Below, in pieces: positions 34,500 through 43,343 of a DNA stretch of 64,000 nucleotides. Each line of letters begins with the position of its first letter. Positions within the stretch are counted from its first letter, which is position 1. Origin of the DNA: Deltaproteobacteria bacterium. Its GTDB lineage: Bacteria > Myxococcota_A > UBA9042 > DTJE01. The notes under the pieces were generated by a model. That model was not told the DNA's origin. It was given only the letters and a program-made list of their open reading frames with translations, and ran no database searches. Location: NCBI GenBank assembly GCA_029555025.1, contig JAKPTZ010000007.1, positions 1 to 64,000 of the forward strand, written 5' to 3'. Made by a program: the position numbers and the translations under genes.

Positions 34500-36665
34500 A
34501 TGATGTCAAGAATCGTCGCACTGGTCGCCACCCTCCTGGCGGTGTCTTCAACAGCTTCGGCTTTTGAGGCCAGCGTGGTGCCGGCAACAAGGAAGGTTGT
34601 GCCCGGCGACAAGAACACTTACACCACATGGGCGACCGCCGAATTGGCGGGGTGCCGGAACGAATGGGAATCCTTCCAGGTGGTGATCCGGACGGAAGGC
34701 ACGCTGACCGGCGTCAACGCCGCAATGACCGATCTCGCGGGTCCCTCGGACAGCGTGATCCCGGCTTCGGCCGCGCATCTCTACAGGGAATGGTTCCTGA
34801 AGATCGAAAACCCCTCGGGGGGCGGCATATCGGTCAAGAATCACATGCGCGAACCAGGCCTTTATCCCGACCCGCTCATCCCGTTTGTGGATCCGTATTC
34901 CGAAACGCCGAATCCGGTCGGCGCTCCTTTTGACATCGGGGTAAACGACAATGGACTGGCGGTCGTTTTCGTCGATATCCACATACCGGATCAGGCATTG
35001 CCGGGAACCTACCTTGGCACGCTGGCGGTTACCGCCGAAGGCCAGGATCCGATCGCCATCCCGGTCGAACTGGCTGTCTGGGAACTTGACATGCCGAACG
35101 AGAAGAACATCGGAACCGCGTTTCGCATGTCCGACAGCCAGGTTCGCAGATATCACGGCGGACCCGATGAAGGCGCGACATCGGCCGACTTCGACCGCAT
35201 CCTGAAAAACTACTACGTGGCCGCGCAGGATCACAGGATCGACCCGACCGGTTTCAAGGGCCCGGTGGATTTCCAGTTCGACGGCGACGGCGTGCTGCTG
35301 CCCGTGGACTGGACAGCCTACGATGCGTATATGGCACCCTACATCGACGGATCGTACTTCCCGAATGGAGTTGGAGTCGCGCGTTTCGACGTGGGCATGT
35401 TCGGCCCCGGCCGCGGACGGACGATGGACGACGAACAGTACAAACAGGCTGCCGCAGCCCTTGCGAATCACCTCGACCAGAAGGGCTGGTGGCATAAGGC
35501 GTGGGTATATTCCAAGGACGAACCGTGGCTTACGAAACCGCTCGAGGATCCCTCGGTGGCGGAACAGAACATGATGAACGTCGCCAACGATTCAAGGCTG
35601 CTGGTGGAATCTTCCGACCTTTGGAAGGGACACATCCTTGTAACCGGGCCGAAATTCGATCTTGCCGCCGAATGGGTCGGAATCTGGTGTCCAGTCCAGC
35701 CCATGTACGACAGTTGGTTCTGGACAGAGGATGATTACCCGGGACGTGGCGATTACGACGCGCACGTGGCCGGCGGCGGCGAGCTCTGGTTTTACAACTG
35801 CAACGGCAACATGCCGCCATACCCCGGTTACGACATCGACACGACTATCGGATACGAACCCCGGATCCTGAAGTGGGGTTCCTGGTACGAGGGCGCGACC
35901 GGATACCTTTACTGGCGACTGCTTTACTGGGGCGATTTCGACCCGTGGGTCGAATGGCAGGACATCCCGGGATTCGGCCCATTCTTCGCGCGAAACGGCG
36001 ACGGGCTGCTGATGTACCCGGGTGATGGCGATGGAACTTTCGCCGATGCCCGCACGCCCGAATTTCTGTCCCTGGACGGCCCCATCGTCAGTTACCGCAT
36101 GAAGCAGATACGGGATGGCCTGGAAGACTGGGAAATTTTCATCATGGCCGAAAAGGCCGGTATCGGCGACTGGGTGAAGACGGAAATCGGCAAGGTCTAT
36201 CGCCGTTTCGGCAACTTCATGGAACTGGACTGCGAACGCCTGAATTATTACTGTCCCGAAGATGAACCGTGGACACTGGATGAAGGTGCGCTTCTTCAGG
36301 TTCGGTCGCGCATCGCCGCCAAGCTGCTGTTCACGCTTTACCCCGACAGATACCCGGATCCGGATGAACCAGCCATTCCCGAAGTGGTGGAGTCAGGCGC
36401 GGAAATCACCGAAACAATTGAAGATATCGCTGAATTACCTGGCGATGTGGGAACGGGCGACAGCGTGACCGACGACACGACGGACAGCGGCGAAGCCCAA
36501 CAGGACGCGGCGTCCGATGCGGTTCAGGGATCGGATCTGCAGGAAAGCGGTAGATCCGGATGCGCCGCCGGCAAGGGATCGACACGCGATCTGGCAGCGA
36601 TTCCTGCATTGATATTGGCTGCCGCTGTCGCGATGTTGATGCGACGCAAAAAGGCGGCATACTGA
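34500..36665 (+). CDS. DUF4091 glycoside-hydrolase-like exported protein with MYXO-CTERM-like tail
   Basis: A 721-residue protein with a signal peptide ending ASA-FE. An N-terminal beta domain (about 25-200) precedes a catalytic-type domain with DUF4091 features such as WYEGATGYLYWRLLYW and YRMKQIRDGLEDWEIF, seen in glycoside-hydrolase-like proteins. An Asp/Glu/Thr-rich linker leads to a C-terminal SGCAAGKGS with Cys688, a hydrophobic helix and RRKKAAY. Cys, helix and basic end in this order is the layout of MYXO-CTERM sorting signals processed by a myxosortase. The protein would act on glycans at the cell surface. GGAG upstream supports the start; a second ATG follows directly. Confidence 0.82.
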   Translation: MMSRIVALVATLLAVSSTASAFEASVVPATRKVVPGDKNTYTTWATAELAGCRNEWESFQVVIRTEGTLTGVNAAMTDLAGPSDSVIPASAAHLYREWFLKIENPSGGGISVKNHMREPGLYPDPLIPFVDPYSETPNPVGAPFDIGVNDNGLAVVFVDIHIPDQALPGTYLGTLAVTAEGQDPIAIPVELAVWELDMPNEKNIGTAFRMSDSQVRRYHGGPDEGATSADFDRILKNYYVAAQDHRIDPTGFKGPVDFQFDGDGVLLPVDWTAYDAYMAPYIDGSYFPNGVGVARFDVGMFGPGRGRTMDDEQYKQAAAALANHLDQKGWWHKAWVYSKDEPWLTKPLEDPSVAEQNMMNVANDSRLLVESSDLWKGHILVTGPKFDLAAEWVGIWCPVQPMYDSWFWTEDDYPGRGDYDAHVAGGGELWFYNCNGNMPPYPGYDIDTTIGYEPRILKWGSWYEGATGYLYWRLLYWGDFDPWVEWQDIPGFGPFFARNGDGLLMYPGDGDGTFADARTPEFLSLDGPIVSYRMKQIRDGLEDWEIFIMAEKAGIGDWVKTEIGKVYRRFGNFMELDCERLNYYCPEDEPWTLDEGALLQVRSRIAAKLLFTLYPDRYPDPDEPAIPEVVESGAEITETIEDIAELPGDVGTGDSVTDDTTDSGEAQQDAASDAVQGSDLQESGRSGCAAGKGSTRDLAAIPALILAAAVAMLMRRKKAAY

Positions 36666-36727
36666 TTTTTTCAAAAAAAATCAAAAGTTCAGACATTTGG
36701 GCTTTTATATTTGATTTGATGCAGATA

Positions 36728-36733
36728 TATAAT
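36728..36733 (+). promoter_or_regulatory. Perfect -10 box upstream of the XRE regulator
   Basis: TATAAT at 36728-36733 in an A+T-rich intergenic stretch (36666-36838). No convincing -35 sits at 16-18 bases. An ATG at 36739 lies where transcription would begin and opens a 26-codon frame (to 36819); whether it is translated is unknown. Confidence 0.45.
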
Positions 36734-36838
36734 TCGCGATGCTGGTAACGACAGTCGGTGACGCCAAATTCAACTTGCCTGGAATGACGGACGACGACTG
36801 CCTGTTGTATTGGAAATGAAAAGCACTGGAGGTGCAGT

Positions 36839-37183
36839 GTGCCAAGAAGAAGAGATGAAGACCTGTTGAAGGATGTTGGCCGTCGGCTGGCCAGGATCCG
36901 CAAGGATCGCGGCTGGACCCAGGAACAGCTTGCGGACAAGATCGGGATTGCCCCGGTCACGCTGTCCAGGCTGGAAACCGGCGCCCGCGCAATGAGTCTG
37001 TCTTCCCTGTCAATCATCGCAAAGCAGTTGGAAGTCGGACTTGGCGACGTTCTGGACGTCAAGGCTCCCGCACCCGCGCAGGCGCTTCCGCCGCGCGAAA
37101 ACGAGATCCTTCGCCTGTTCCGTGAATGCTCGTACGATCGGCAGGAACTGCTGCTTCGTGTCGGCAGGGAACTGGCTGACTAG
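36839..37183 (+). CDS. XRE-family helix-turn-helix regulator
   Basis: A 114-residue DNA-binding protein starting at GTG 36839 after GGAGGTG. The HTH_3 domain (about 10-68) reads LARIRKDRGWTQEQLADKIGIAPVTLSRLETGARAMSL, with the recognition helix around VTLSRLE. The short C-terminal part (PPRENEILRLFRECSYDRQELLLRVGREL) looks like a small dimerisation region. It is upstream of the flavoprotein and the head-group genes in the same direction and may regulate them, but no operator was identified. Confidence 0.92.
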   Translation: MPRRRDEDLLKDVGRRLARIRKDRGWTQEQLADKIGIAPVTLSRLETGARAMSLSSLSIIAKQLEVGLGDVLDVKAPAPAQALPPRENEILRLFRECSYDRQELLLRVGRELAD

Positions 37184-37228
37184 CGCCAGGTACATCCTGA
37201 TGACATAATCTGCCGATCTCTCGGCGGA

Positions 37229-38404
37229 ATGAAGATGCCCGGAACGATTTGTGTAACTGGGGGCGGGCCGGCAGGCCTGATGGCAGCCATTGCGGCAGCC
37301 AGGTCAGGATCAGTCGTCACCGTAATGGATCATTCGGGCGGCGCCGGAACAAAACTGCTGCTTACCGGTGGCGGGCGCTGCAACATCACCTGCTTTCTTC
37401 ACAGTGCTGATTTCGTACGGCGCCTTGGGCCGAAAGGCCGATTCCTTGGTCATGCCCTGGCCTCGATGTCCCCCGGGGCGACAAGGGAATTCTTCAGCCT
37501 GGCCGGCGTTCCAACAACTGTCGAGGCCGACGGACGCGTCGTGCCGGTTTCCCAGCGCGCCGTTGACGTAAGGCGAGCGCTGCTGGAAATGGCCGCGACG
37601 CTCGGCGTCAGGTTGCAGACGTCGGTTGACGTAACAGGAATAAAGCGACTGGACGACGGATGGGCGGTCACGACGGGATCGGGCAGCCACCGGTTTGACA
37701 AGGTCATCCTGGCAACCGGTGGAATGTCTTATGCATCGACCGGTTCTGACGGTTCCGGCTACCGGCTGGCGACCGCGCTTGGCCACACTCTGACCAGGCC
37801 TGTTCCGGCCGAAGTCCCCCTTATTTCCGCCGATCTGGACACATCCCGCCTGCAGGGACTTTCGGTTGAACCGGTGGCCATTTCCATAAACGCGGATCGG
37901 CGGCCGCGCACGCGGGGAAGCCTGCTTTTCACGCACTTCGGCCTGTCTGGACCGGCGGTTCTCGATATCAGCGGGGACGTTTCCCGGATGCTCGACGAAG
38001 GCACTCCAGTGACCCTTTCGATCGATCTTCTTCCCGACACTCCGGCGAAAGAAGTCGATGAGATGCTCCAGTCCGATCCCCGATGCATTCAGGGACGACT
38101 TCCTTCGCGGCTGGCGGCCTTCCTGAAGGACGGGGCAATTTCGGACTGGCGTCCGGGACGGCCAAACCCGATCAAACGTTTCACCGTGAAGATAGCCAGG
38201 ACGCGCGGTTTCGATCATGCGATGGTAACGCGCGGCGGAATCGTGACGGGCGAGATCGACCCGGCCACGATGCAGTCCAGGCTTCACCCCGGTCTTTTCT
38301 TCGCCGGCGAAATCCTGGATCTTGACGGCCCGATGGGCGGTTTCAACCTTCAGATTGCCTGGGCGACCGGGCATCTTGCCGGCACATCGGCGTCCGCCGG
38401 GTAA
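37229..38404 (+). CDS. BaiN/HI0933-family FAD-dependent flavoprotein
   Basis: A 391-residue NAD(P)/FAD-dependent oxidoreductase-like protein with the dinucleotide motif VTGGGPAGLMAA at the N terminus, the family segment GTKLLLTGGGRCNIT, ATGGMSYASTGSDGSGY in the middle, and FAGEILDLDGPMGGFNLQIAWATG near the end. This matches the BaiN/HI0933 (YhiN) family, which is widespread and mostly without a proven substrate. ATG 37235 is an alternative start with a better-spaced GGCGGA. No functional tie to the neighbours is evident. Confidence 0.9.
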   Translation: MKMPGTICVTGGGPAGLMAAIAAARSGSVVTVMDHSGGAGTKLLLTGGGRCNITCFLHSADFVRRLGPKGRFLGHALASMSPGATREFFSLAGVPTTVEADGRVVPVSQRAVDVRRALLEMAATLGVRLQTSVDVTGIKRLDDGWAVTTGSGSHRFDKVILATGGMSYASTGSDGSGYRLATALGHTLTRPVPAEVPLISADLDTSRLQGLSVEPVAISINADRRPRTRGSLLFTHFGLSGPAVLDISGDVSRMLDEGTPVTLSIDLLPDTPAKEVDEMLQSDPRCIQGRLPSRLAAFLKDGAISDWRPGRPNPIKRFTVKIARTRGFDHAMVTRGGIVTGEIDPATMQSRLHPGLFFAGEILDLDGPMGGFNLQIAWATGHLAGTSASAG

Positions 38405-38524
38405 CCTGCCGGGAACGGATCCCGGCCGCGCCGTGGACTGCGTAATGCCTTTATTTACGTCCCCAATCGTGGCAACATTCGCGGGGTCGAAAGACTTATC
38501 CACTTGTGGATCTTGTTATTGGTC

Positions 38525-39577
38525 ATGAACATACCGGAAATCCAGCCAGACGAACCAGTTGCGATGCCGGCCCGCAAGCCGGCCGGACCCGTCATGCGAA
38601 TCGTCGCGACTGTCACGGTCGTGATGGGCGTTGCCGGAATCGCCTGGATTATTCACTCGGTCGGCCTCGACTCGCTTGGACAGGTGATGTCCAACCTTTC
38701 GATTCCAAAGTTCCTGGTGCTTCTTGGATGGTATTACCTGATGTTCCTGTTCGACACGCTTGCGTGGCGGCAGCTTATCCGCAAGGCGGATCGACCGTCG
38801 GTCTGGGCGCTTTGGAAGGCGGCCATCGCCGGCGCCTCGATCAACCAGCTTACTCCCGGTGGCAACATCGGCGAACCATTGAAGATAATGGTTCTTAAAA
38901 ACAAGGGCGACCTGAAGGAAATCATCGCTTCGCTCGTCGCCTGGAACTTCATGCACCTTTCGACCACGATGGTCTGCGTCCTTGTCGGCGCCATCCCAAT
39001 CTTCATGTTCCTGAAGGCCGACTTCACCTTCGTGCTGCTCTATCTTGGCGGCGCGCTGATCCTGGGCCTGCCCGCCGCGCTGATCCTTGCGACCTTCCGA
39101 TACAACATCCTCAGCCGTATGGCATCCCTGGTCGCCCGCCTTGGCTTCAAGGCGGATCGTCTGATGAACTGGCAGCAGAAGGTTCACTCGATCGAGAAGA
39201 ACGTGGTCGCGGTCATCCGCGAAAGGCCGAAGGACGTCGCGATCTCCTTCGTCCATCTTCTGGCTTCGCGCTTCATCAGCATCACGATGACCTTCGGCAT
39301 GGTCTGGGTGCTGAACATCGACATTCCGTTCGTCACGGTGATTTATGTCCAGATGCTTAACCTTGCGGTAAGCACACTGTTTTCCTTTGTTCCCGCCAGG
39401 GTCGGTGTGTTCGAAGGATATAACGCCATCATTTTCAAGGCACTCGAGTACACCCCCCAGGCCGGTCTGGCCGTATCCATAATCACCAGGGTCATCCAGG
39501 TCATCACGACCGTTATCGGAGTACTGATACTTGCCCGCCCGATGCTGGACGCAAGGCACCGCGACGGACGGAGGTAA
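38525..39577 (+). CDS. Flippase-like/UPF0104 integral membrane protein
   Basis: A 350-residue polytopic protein with about eight hydrophobic segments. AGASINQLTPGGNIGEPLKIMVL is the hallmark of the lysylphosphatidylglycerol synthase TM region (PF03706) family, as is SFVPARVGVFEGYNAIIFKALEY. Family members move or modify lipids, and stand-alone versions are presumed flippases. It ends 8 bases before the first CDP-alcohol phosphotransferase gene, so it probably acts on the lipid these enzymes make. Confidence 0.88.
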   Translation: MNIPEIQPDEPVAMPARKPAGPVMRIVATVTVVMGVAGIAWIIHSVGLDSLGQVMSNLSIPKFLVLLGWYYLMFLFDTLAWRQLIRKADRPSVWALWKAAIAGASINQLTPGGNIGEPLKIMVLKNKGDLKEIIASLVAWNFMHLSTTMVCVLVGAIPIFMFLKADFTFVLLYLGGALILGLPAALILATFRYNILSRMASLVARLGFKADRLMNWQQKVHSIEKNVVAVIRERPKDVAISFVHLLASRFISITMTFGMVWVLNIDIPFVTVIYVQMLNLAVSTLFSFVPARVGVFEGYNAIIFKALEYTPQAGLAVSIITRVIQVITTVIGVLILARPMLDARHRDGRR

Positions 39578-39584
39578 AAGACGC

Positions 39585-40766
39585 ATGAAATACTTCATCA
39601 TCGACAACGTCGGCCGATGGGCCGGACGCAAGCTGCTTGGGCTGCTGCCGACGACCAGGGCCGTCTTCCAGGCCAGGGCGGCCGGCGCAAGGGAAGTCAC
39701 CATCCTTTCCGACACGCCGGATGGCCGAACCGTCCCCAAGGGCTGTCCCGACGATGTCCGAATCGGTTTCGCGCCCCTTGATCGGGGTGAAGCATCGCTT
39801 ACCGACCTTGCCCAAAGGCTTGCCGCCGAGTCCGGGGATCAGGTGTTCGTGATGGACGCCAACTTCATCTTCCAGCGTGACTTCGCGCCCGACGCCGCGA
39901 CCCGTCCCGAAAACACCGTCTTTTCGGCCGGTGGAAAACAGGTCGCCGCAATCCGCGTGCAGGAAGGCGCCTACAAGGAAGACTGCGCATGCGGCCGTGC
40001 AAACGAGATCGAGACGGCGGGCGGGGTCGCGTCCGCCAAAAAGATGCTTTATCAGGGACTCAAAAAGCCGCTGCTTGTGAACGGACTTGTCGCGGCCTTC
40101 CTGCAGCGCCCGATGGCGCACGTGGTCACCGTCGCAATCGTCAACACGCCGATCAGGCCGAATCACGTCACGATTTTCGCGGGACTGGTCGGGGTCGCCG
40201 GGGCGGTCGTGACGCTGCTTGCCGGTTCAAGACCCTGGATGATGCAGCTTGGCGTGCTGCTTTACTTCCTCGGATCGGTCTTCGACTGCATCGATGGCGA
40301 CCTTGCCCGGCTGAAATACCAGTTCAGCTACATCGGATCCTGGCTGGACACGATCGCCGACGACGCATCGACCGCGGCAATCATGTTCGCGCTTGCGTTC
40401 TATCAGGCCCAGCTTACCGGCGACATGAACTGGTTCTATTTCGGCGCCGGGGCCGCCGGAATTTTCGTTCTGACCGAGCTTTACATCTATTACCACCTGG
40501 CACGCTACTACCACTCGGGCGACGTCCTGGATTTCCAGTGGGCCGTCGGGGTCAAGAAGCGGGCAAGCGCGGAATCCTTCGTCGATTACGTCATCCTGTT
40601 CTTCAAGCGCGACTTCTTCACCCTTCTACTTCTCGTGCTCGGGCTGTTCCAGGTCGTTCATGCTGGACTTGTTTATATGTCCGTATTGATGTACCTGTTC
40701 GGGGGATACGTCCTGCTTGATGTCTTCCTGAGCCTGCGCAGGCCGGGATGGCGAACCAGGCGGTAA
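39585..40766 (+). CDS. CDP-alcohol phosphotransferase with N-terminal degenerate nucleotidyltransferase-like domain
   Basis: A 393-residue protein. The C-terminal membrane domain (about 165-390) has a perfect family signature from Asp234 to Asp259: D-x2-DG-x2-AR-x8-G-x3-D-x3-D. The region LKKPLLVNGLVAAFLQRP...NTPIRPNHVTI resembles the DIPPS half of IPCT/DIPPS enzymes that join inositol phosphate units. The N-terminal 160 residues look like the matching nucleotidyltransferase fold but lack the glycine-rich NTP loop, so probably do not catalyse. The following gene supplies an intact nucleotidyltransferase. GGAGGTAA precedes ATG 39585. Product: probably a phosphodiester-linked polar head group, not identifiable. 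Confidence 0.88.
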   Translation: MKYFIIDNVGRWAGRKLLGLLPTTRAVFQARAAGAREVTILSDTPDGRTVPKGCPDDVRIGFAPLDRGEASLTDLAQRLAAESGDQVFVMDANFIFQRDFAPDAATRPENTVFSAGGKQVAAIRVQEGAYKEDCACGRANEIETAGGVASAKKMLYQGLKKPLLVNGLVAAFLQRPMAHVVTVAIVNTPIRPNHVTIFAGLVGVAGAVVTLLAGSRPWMMQLGVLLYFLGSVFDCIDGDLARLKYQFSYIGSWLDTIADDASTAAIMFALAFYQAQLTGDMNWFYFGAGAAGIFVLTELYIYYHLARYYHSGDVLDFQWAVGVKKRASAESFVDYVILFFKRDFFTLLLLVLGLFQVVHAGLVYMSVLMYLFGGYVLLDVFLSLRRPGWRTRR

Positions 40767-40792
40767 AGCCCACCAACTGTTGGAGAATCATC

Positions 40793-41497
40793 ATGGGAAA
40801 CAGAGCAATCATCCTTGCGGCCGGCATCAGTTCGCGAATCTTCGAACTGACGAAGGGCCTTCCGAAGGGCCTGATGGAGATTAACGGCGAACCGGTGGTC
40901 GGCAGGATTATCCGGCTGCTGCGGGAAGCCGGCGTCTTCGACATCACCGTGGTCGTGGGATACCGCGAGGAGCTTTTCCGCGAACGCTTTCCCGAATGCA
41001 ATTTCGTGACGAACCCGGAATTCCGTTCGACCAACACGTGCGTTTCGCTTGAGCTGGCGTTGAAGGCCAATGAAACCGACAGCGTCTTCGTGATCAACGG
41101 CGACGTGTATTTCGAGGAAAGCATCCTGAAGCAGATGCTTGCCTGCGGCCACCCGACCGTCGCCGCCGTCAGCCGCCATCCGCTGTGCGACGAGGAAATA
41201 AAGGTTCACGTCAAGGACGGCCTGGTCACCACGATCGGCAAGCACCTGAACGATGAAATCGCTTACGGCGAGGCTTTCGGGATCTACCTGATGTCGCCGA
41301 AGTTCTCGGTCTATATGAAGCGTGCCTTGAACCTGCTTAACAACCCGAAGGTCTTTTACGAGGCCGCCATGGATCACCTGCTGGCCGGCGGCCACGTGAT
41401 GAACATCCTTGATGTCGGGGACGCGGTCGTCCAGGAACTGGATTTCCCGACCGACTACGAAGCCCTGATGAAGACCATTTCCGCAAAGTCGGAGTAA
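40793..41497 (+). CDS. NTP-transferase family nucleotidyltransferase (LicC/IPCT/PntC-like)
   Basis: A 234-residue enzyme with the nucleotide-binding N terminus AIILAAGISSRIFELTKGLPKGLMEINGEPV, a modified G-x-G-x-R and the catalytic Lys in PKGL, then the metal-binding VINGDVYF. Length and motifs fit sugar-phosphate or alkyl-phosphate cytidylyltransferases, such as those for phosphocholine, inositol 1-phosphate or 2-aminoethylphosphonate. It is placed between two CDP-alcohol phosphotransferases, so it should form the CMP-activated donor for one or both. Substrate is not determinable by eye. Confidence 0.85.
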   Translation: MGNRAIILAAGISSRIFELTKGLPKGLMEINGEPVVGRIIRLLREAGVFDITVVVGYREELFRERFPECNFVTNPEFRSTNTCVSLELALKANETDSVFVINGDVYFEESILKQMLACGHPTVAAVSRHPLCDEEIKVHVKDGLVTTIGKHLNDEIAYGEAFGIYLMSPKFSVYMKRALNLLNNPKVFYEAAMDHLLAGGHVMNILDVGDAVVQELDFPTDYEALMKTISAKSE

Positions 41498-41500
41498 AAG

Positions 41501-42244
41501 ATGGGATTTAGCGATCGATACCGAGCTCTCTTACCCGGGCTTAAGGTCAGGGGCAATACCCACAACCTTGACTTCTGGGGAATCGTGTTTGGCCGTCCTG
41601 TCGCCTTTTCGATACTGTTGCTGATTGGCGACATCCCATGGCTGACCCCCAACATGCTGACTCATGCGTCCAACGCATTTCTGGTGGCAGGCGCAGCGGC
41701 CATACTGGTGGGAACATGGCCCTGGTTCATGGTAGCCGTTGCGCTGCTGAACATTTCCTACGCCTTTGACTGCGCGGACGGTCAATTGGCAAGGTACCGC
41801 AAGAACGGATCGCTTGTCGGGTCATACTATGACAAAATGTCCGACCATTTCGGGATGACACTGATATACACGGCGCTGGCTTGGGTCGCTTTCCAAAGGA
41901 ATCCTCAGCCCCTCTATTTTCTTCTGGCAATCGCCGCCATCAGTGGAAATCTGATCATAGGCTATGCCAAATGGATCGCGGCAGCCCACGGCAAACTGGT
42001 CGAATCTACCGGTGCGAGTGAGGATTCCGGGCTCCTGCGTGCCGGGTTAATCGTCCTGCGAAAGGGGATTGAATTCCGTGACGCGGATATCTTCCTCTGG
42101 TGTTCCCTGGGCCTTATCCTCGATCATCCAGAAATTGGACTTGTTCTGATGGGCATATCCCAGTTCGTGGTCGCAATAATCTCATCTTTCCACCGTGGCT
42201 GGCTGATGTCGCGTCCTTCACCGCCTGATTCCGGGAACCACTGA
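41501..42244 (+). CDS. Second CDP-alcohol phosphotransferase
   Basis: A 247-residue membrane protein with a perfect CDP-alcohol phosphotransferase signature from Asp90 to Asp115 (FDCADGQLAR, then G-x3-D-x3-D). About six transmembrane segments. It starts three bases after the nucleotidyltransferase stop. Base composition appears lower in G+C than the genes before it and similar to the converging phosphonate genes after it, so it may have arrived with them. Likely role: transfer of a CMP-activated alcohol or phosphonate to a lipid or glycan hydroxyl. Confidence 0.88.
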   Translation: MGFSDRYRALLPGLKVRGNTHNLDFWGIVFGRPVAFSILLLIGDIPWLTPNMLTHASNAFLVAGAAAILVGTWPWFMVAVALLNISYAFDCADGQLARYRKNGSLVGSYYDKMSDHFGMTLIYTALAWVAFQRNPQPLYFLLAIAAISGNLIIGYAKWIAAAHGKLVESTGASEDSGLLRAGLIVLRKGIEFRDADIFLWCSLGLILDHPEIGLVLMGISQFVVAIISSFHRGWLMSRPSPPDSGNH

Positions 42245-42269
42245 AAAAACGGACGCGCGCGTTGATTGA

Positions 42270-43343
42270 TCACATGATTGACCGCAGAAGTTTAAGCACC
42301 AGTTCCGGACTCACGACAGCAGGGTTGTTGTCCGACCTGCCTGGAGTAATAGATTCTGCGGCGATAGCGGACAAATCCCCGTCTGCCACGCCCCAATCCG
42401 ACAATCGTGCGCTGAATCCCATACCGGCCATGATATCCCGCAGTCTGGCCTGAAAGGCACTGATGGAGTCAACGTGAAAAAGGTCGAAGAGCAACTTGAA
42501 CCTGTCACATAAACCAACTTGATAGTTCAATTCCGCTATGCCGGGAAGCGTCAGAAACACTGCGATACCGTGGGGTATCCCAAACCTTGCAGTCAGCGGA
42601 TACGAAATGGCATGGGCCGCAGTTGTCTTGGAAATATCGATTGCCTTGCCCGAAAGATAGCTGCCGTCCTGCAGACTCTTCAACCTATCCGCATCAGTCG
42701 TTGCATCCAGGCCCCGAAGAATGCTTCCTACAGCTTCGACGGCATACTGCCTGGAATCATCGTTCGAACCTTTGGCCCAGATCGATTCGATGGCCTGTGA
42801 CAAGGCATCAAGCACCGTGGCATTCCGGATCCTCTCGGGAAGGGCCACCAGAAAACGCCAGTCAAGTATCGCGATTCCCGGCCTCATGGATTGATGGGCG
42901 ATCGAGTACTTCCTGCCGCCGCTATACACCACCGCGAAATGAGTCGCCTCACTGCCAGTCCCGCAAGTCGTCGGTACGCAGATCGTTGGCACCGTGTTTA
43001 CGAACCCAGCCGGATTGTCCAGTAAGTTCTCGATCGCCGGGAGTCTATTGGAAACCGCCACGCCGATAATCTTGGCAATGTCGATTACCGTCCCACCACC
43101 GACCGCGACGATTATTGAACAGCGCTCGGGAATAACCTGTCGATACAACCGCTGGACATCCTGAACCGGAAGCGCCGTCCCGGCGTATGAAAGGTGGATG
43201 GCGCCAGTCCGCCGGATCGAATCTGAAACTACACCGCCCGGATCTGCCAGACGAAGGGTCTCGCCAGGCATGGTAATGAACAATGGTGTCTCGCCGTCAA
43301 GCAGTTGCGGCAGCACACCCGCGTCATGAAACAGCCTGACCAT
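42270..43343 (-). CDS. Iron-type alcohol dehydrogenase, probable phosphonoacetaldehyde reductase
   Basis: A protein of about 357 residues of the Fe-ADH fold. NAD(P)-binding AVGGGTVIDIAK and TTCGTGSEAT are present, and the C-terminal metal ligands appear as AAHAISYPL and GIPHGIAVF. The usual DALxHAxE segment reads DALSQAIES: one expected metal-binding His is Gln. Position behind ppd and pepM predicts reduction of phosphonoacetaldehyde to 2-hydroxyethylphosphonate, as done by Fe-ADHs in phosphonate clusters. The start is uncertain: ATG 43343 overlaps the ppd end by 20 bases, and the frame is open further upstream. Confidence 0.82.
   Translation of the reverse strand: MVRLFHDAGVLPQLLDGETPLFITMPGETLRLADPGGVVSDSIRRTGAIHLSYAGTALPVQDVQRLYRQVIPERCSIIVAVGGGTVIDIAKIIGVAVSNRLPAIENLLDNPAGFVNTVPTICVPTTCGTGSEATHFAVVYSGGRKYSIAHQSMRPGIAILDWRFLVALPERIRNATVLDALSQAIESIWAKGSNDDSRQYAVEAVGSILRGLDATTDADRLKSLQDGSYLSGKAIDISKTTAAHAISYPLTARFGIPHGIAVFLTLPGIAELNYQVGLCDRFKLLFDLFHVDSISAFQARLRDIMAGMGFSARLSDWGVADGDLSAIAAESITPGRSDNNPAVVSPELVLKLLRSIM

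Noticed and set aside
36662-36685. TGATTTTTT...AAAATCA as a terminator for the DUF4091 gene
   Set aside because: The stem is only A/T pairs, too weak for an intrinsic terminator.
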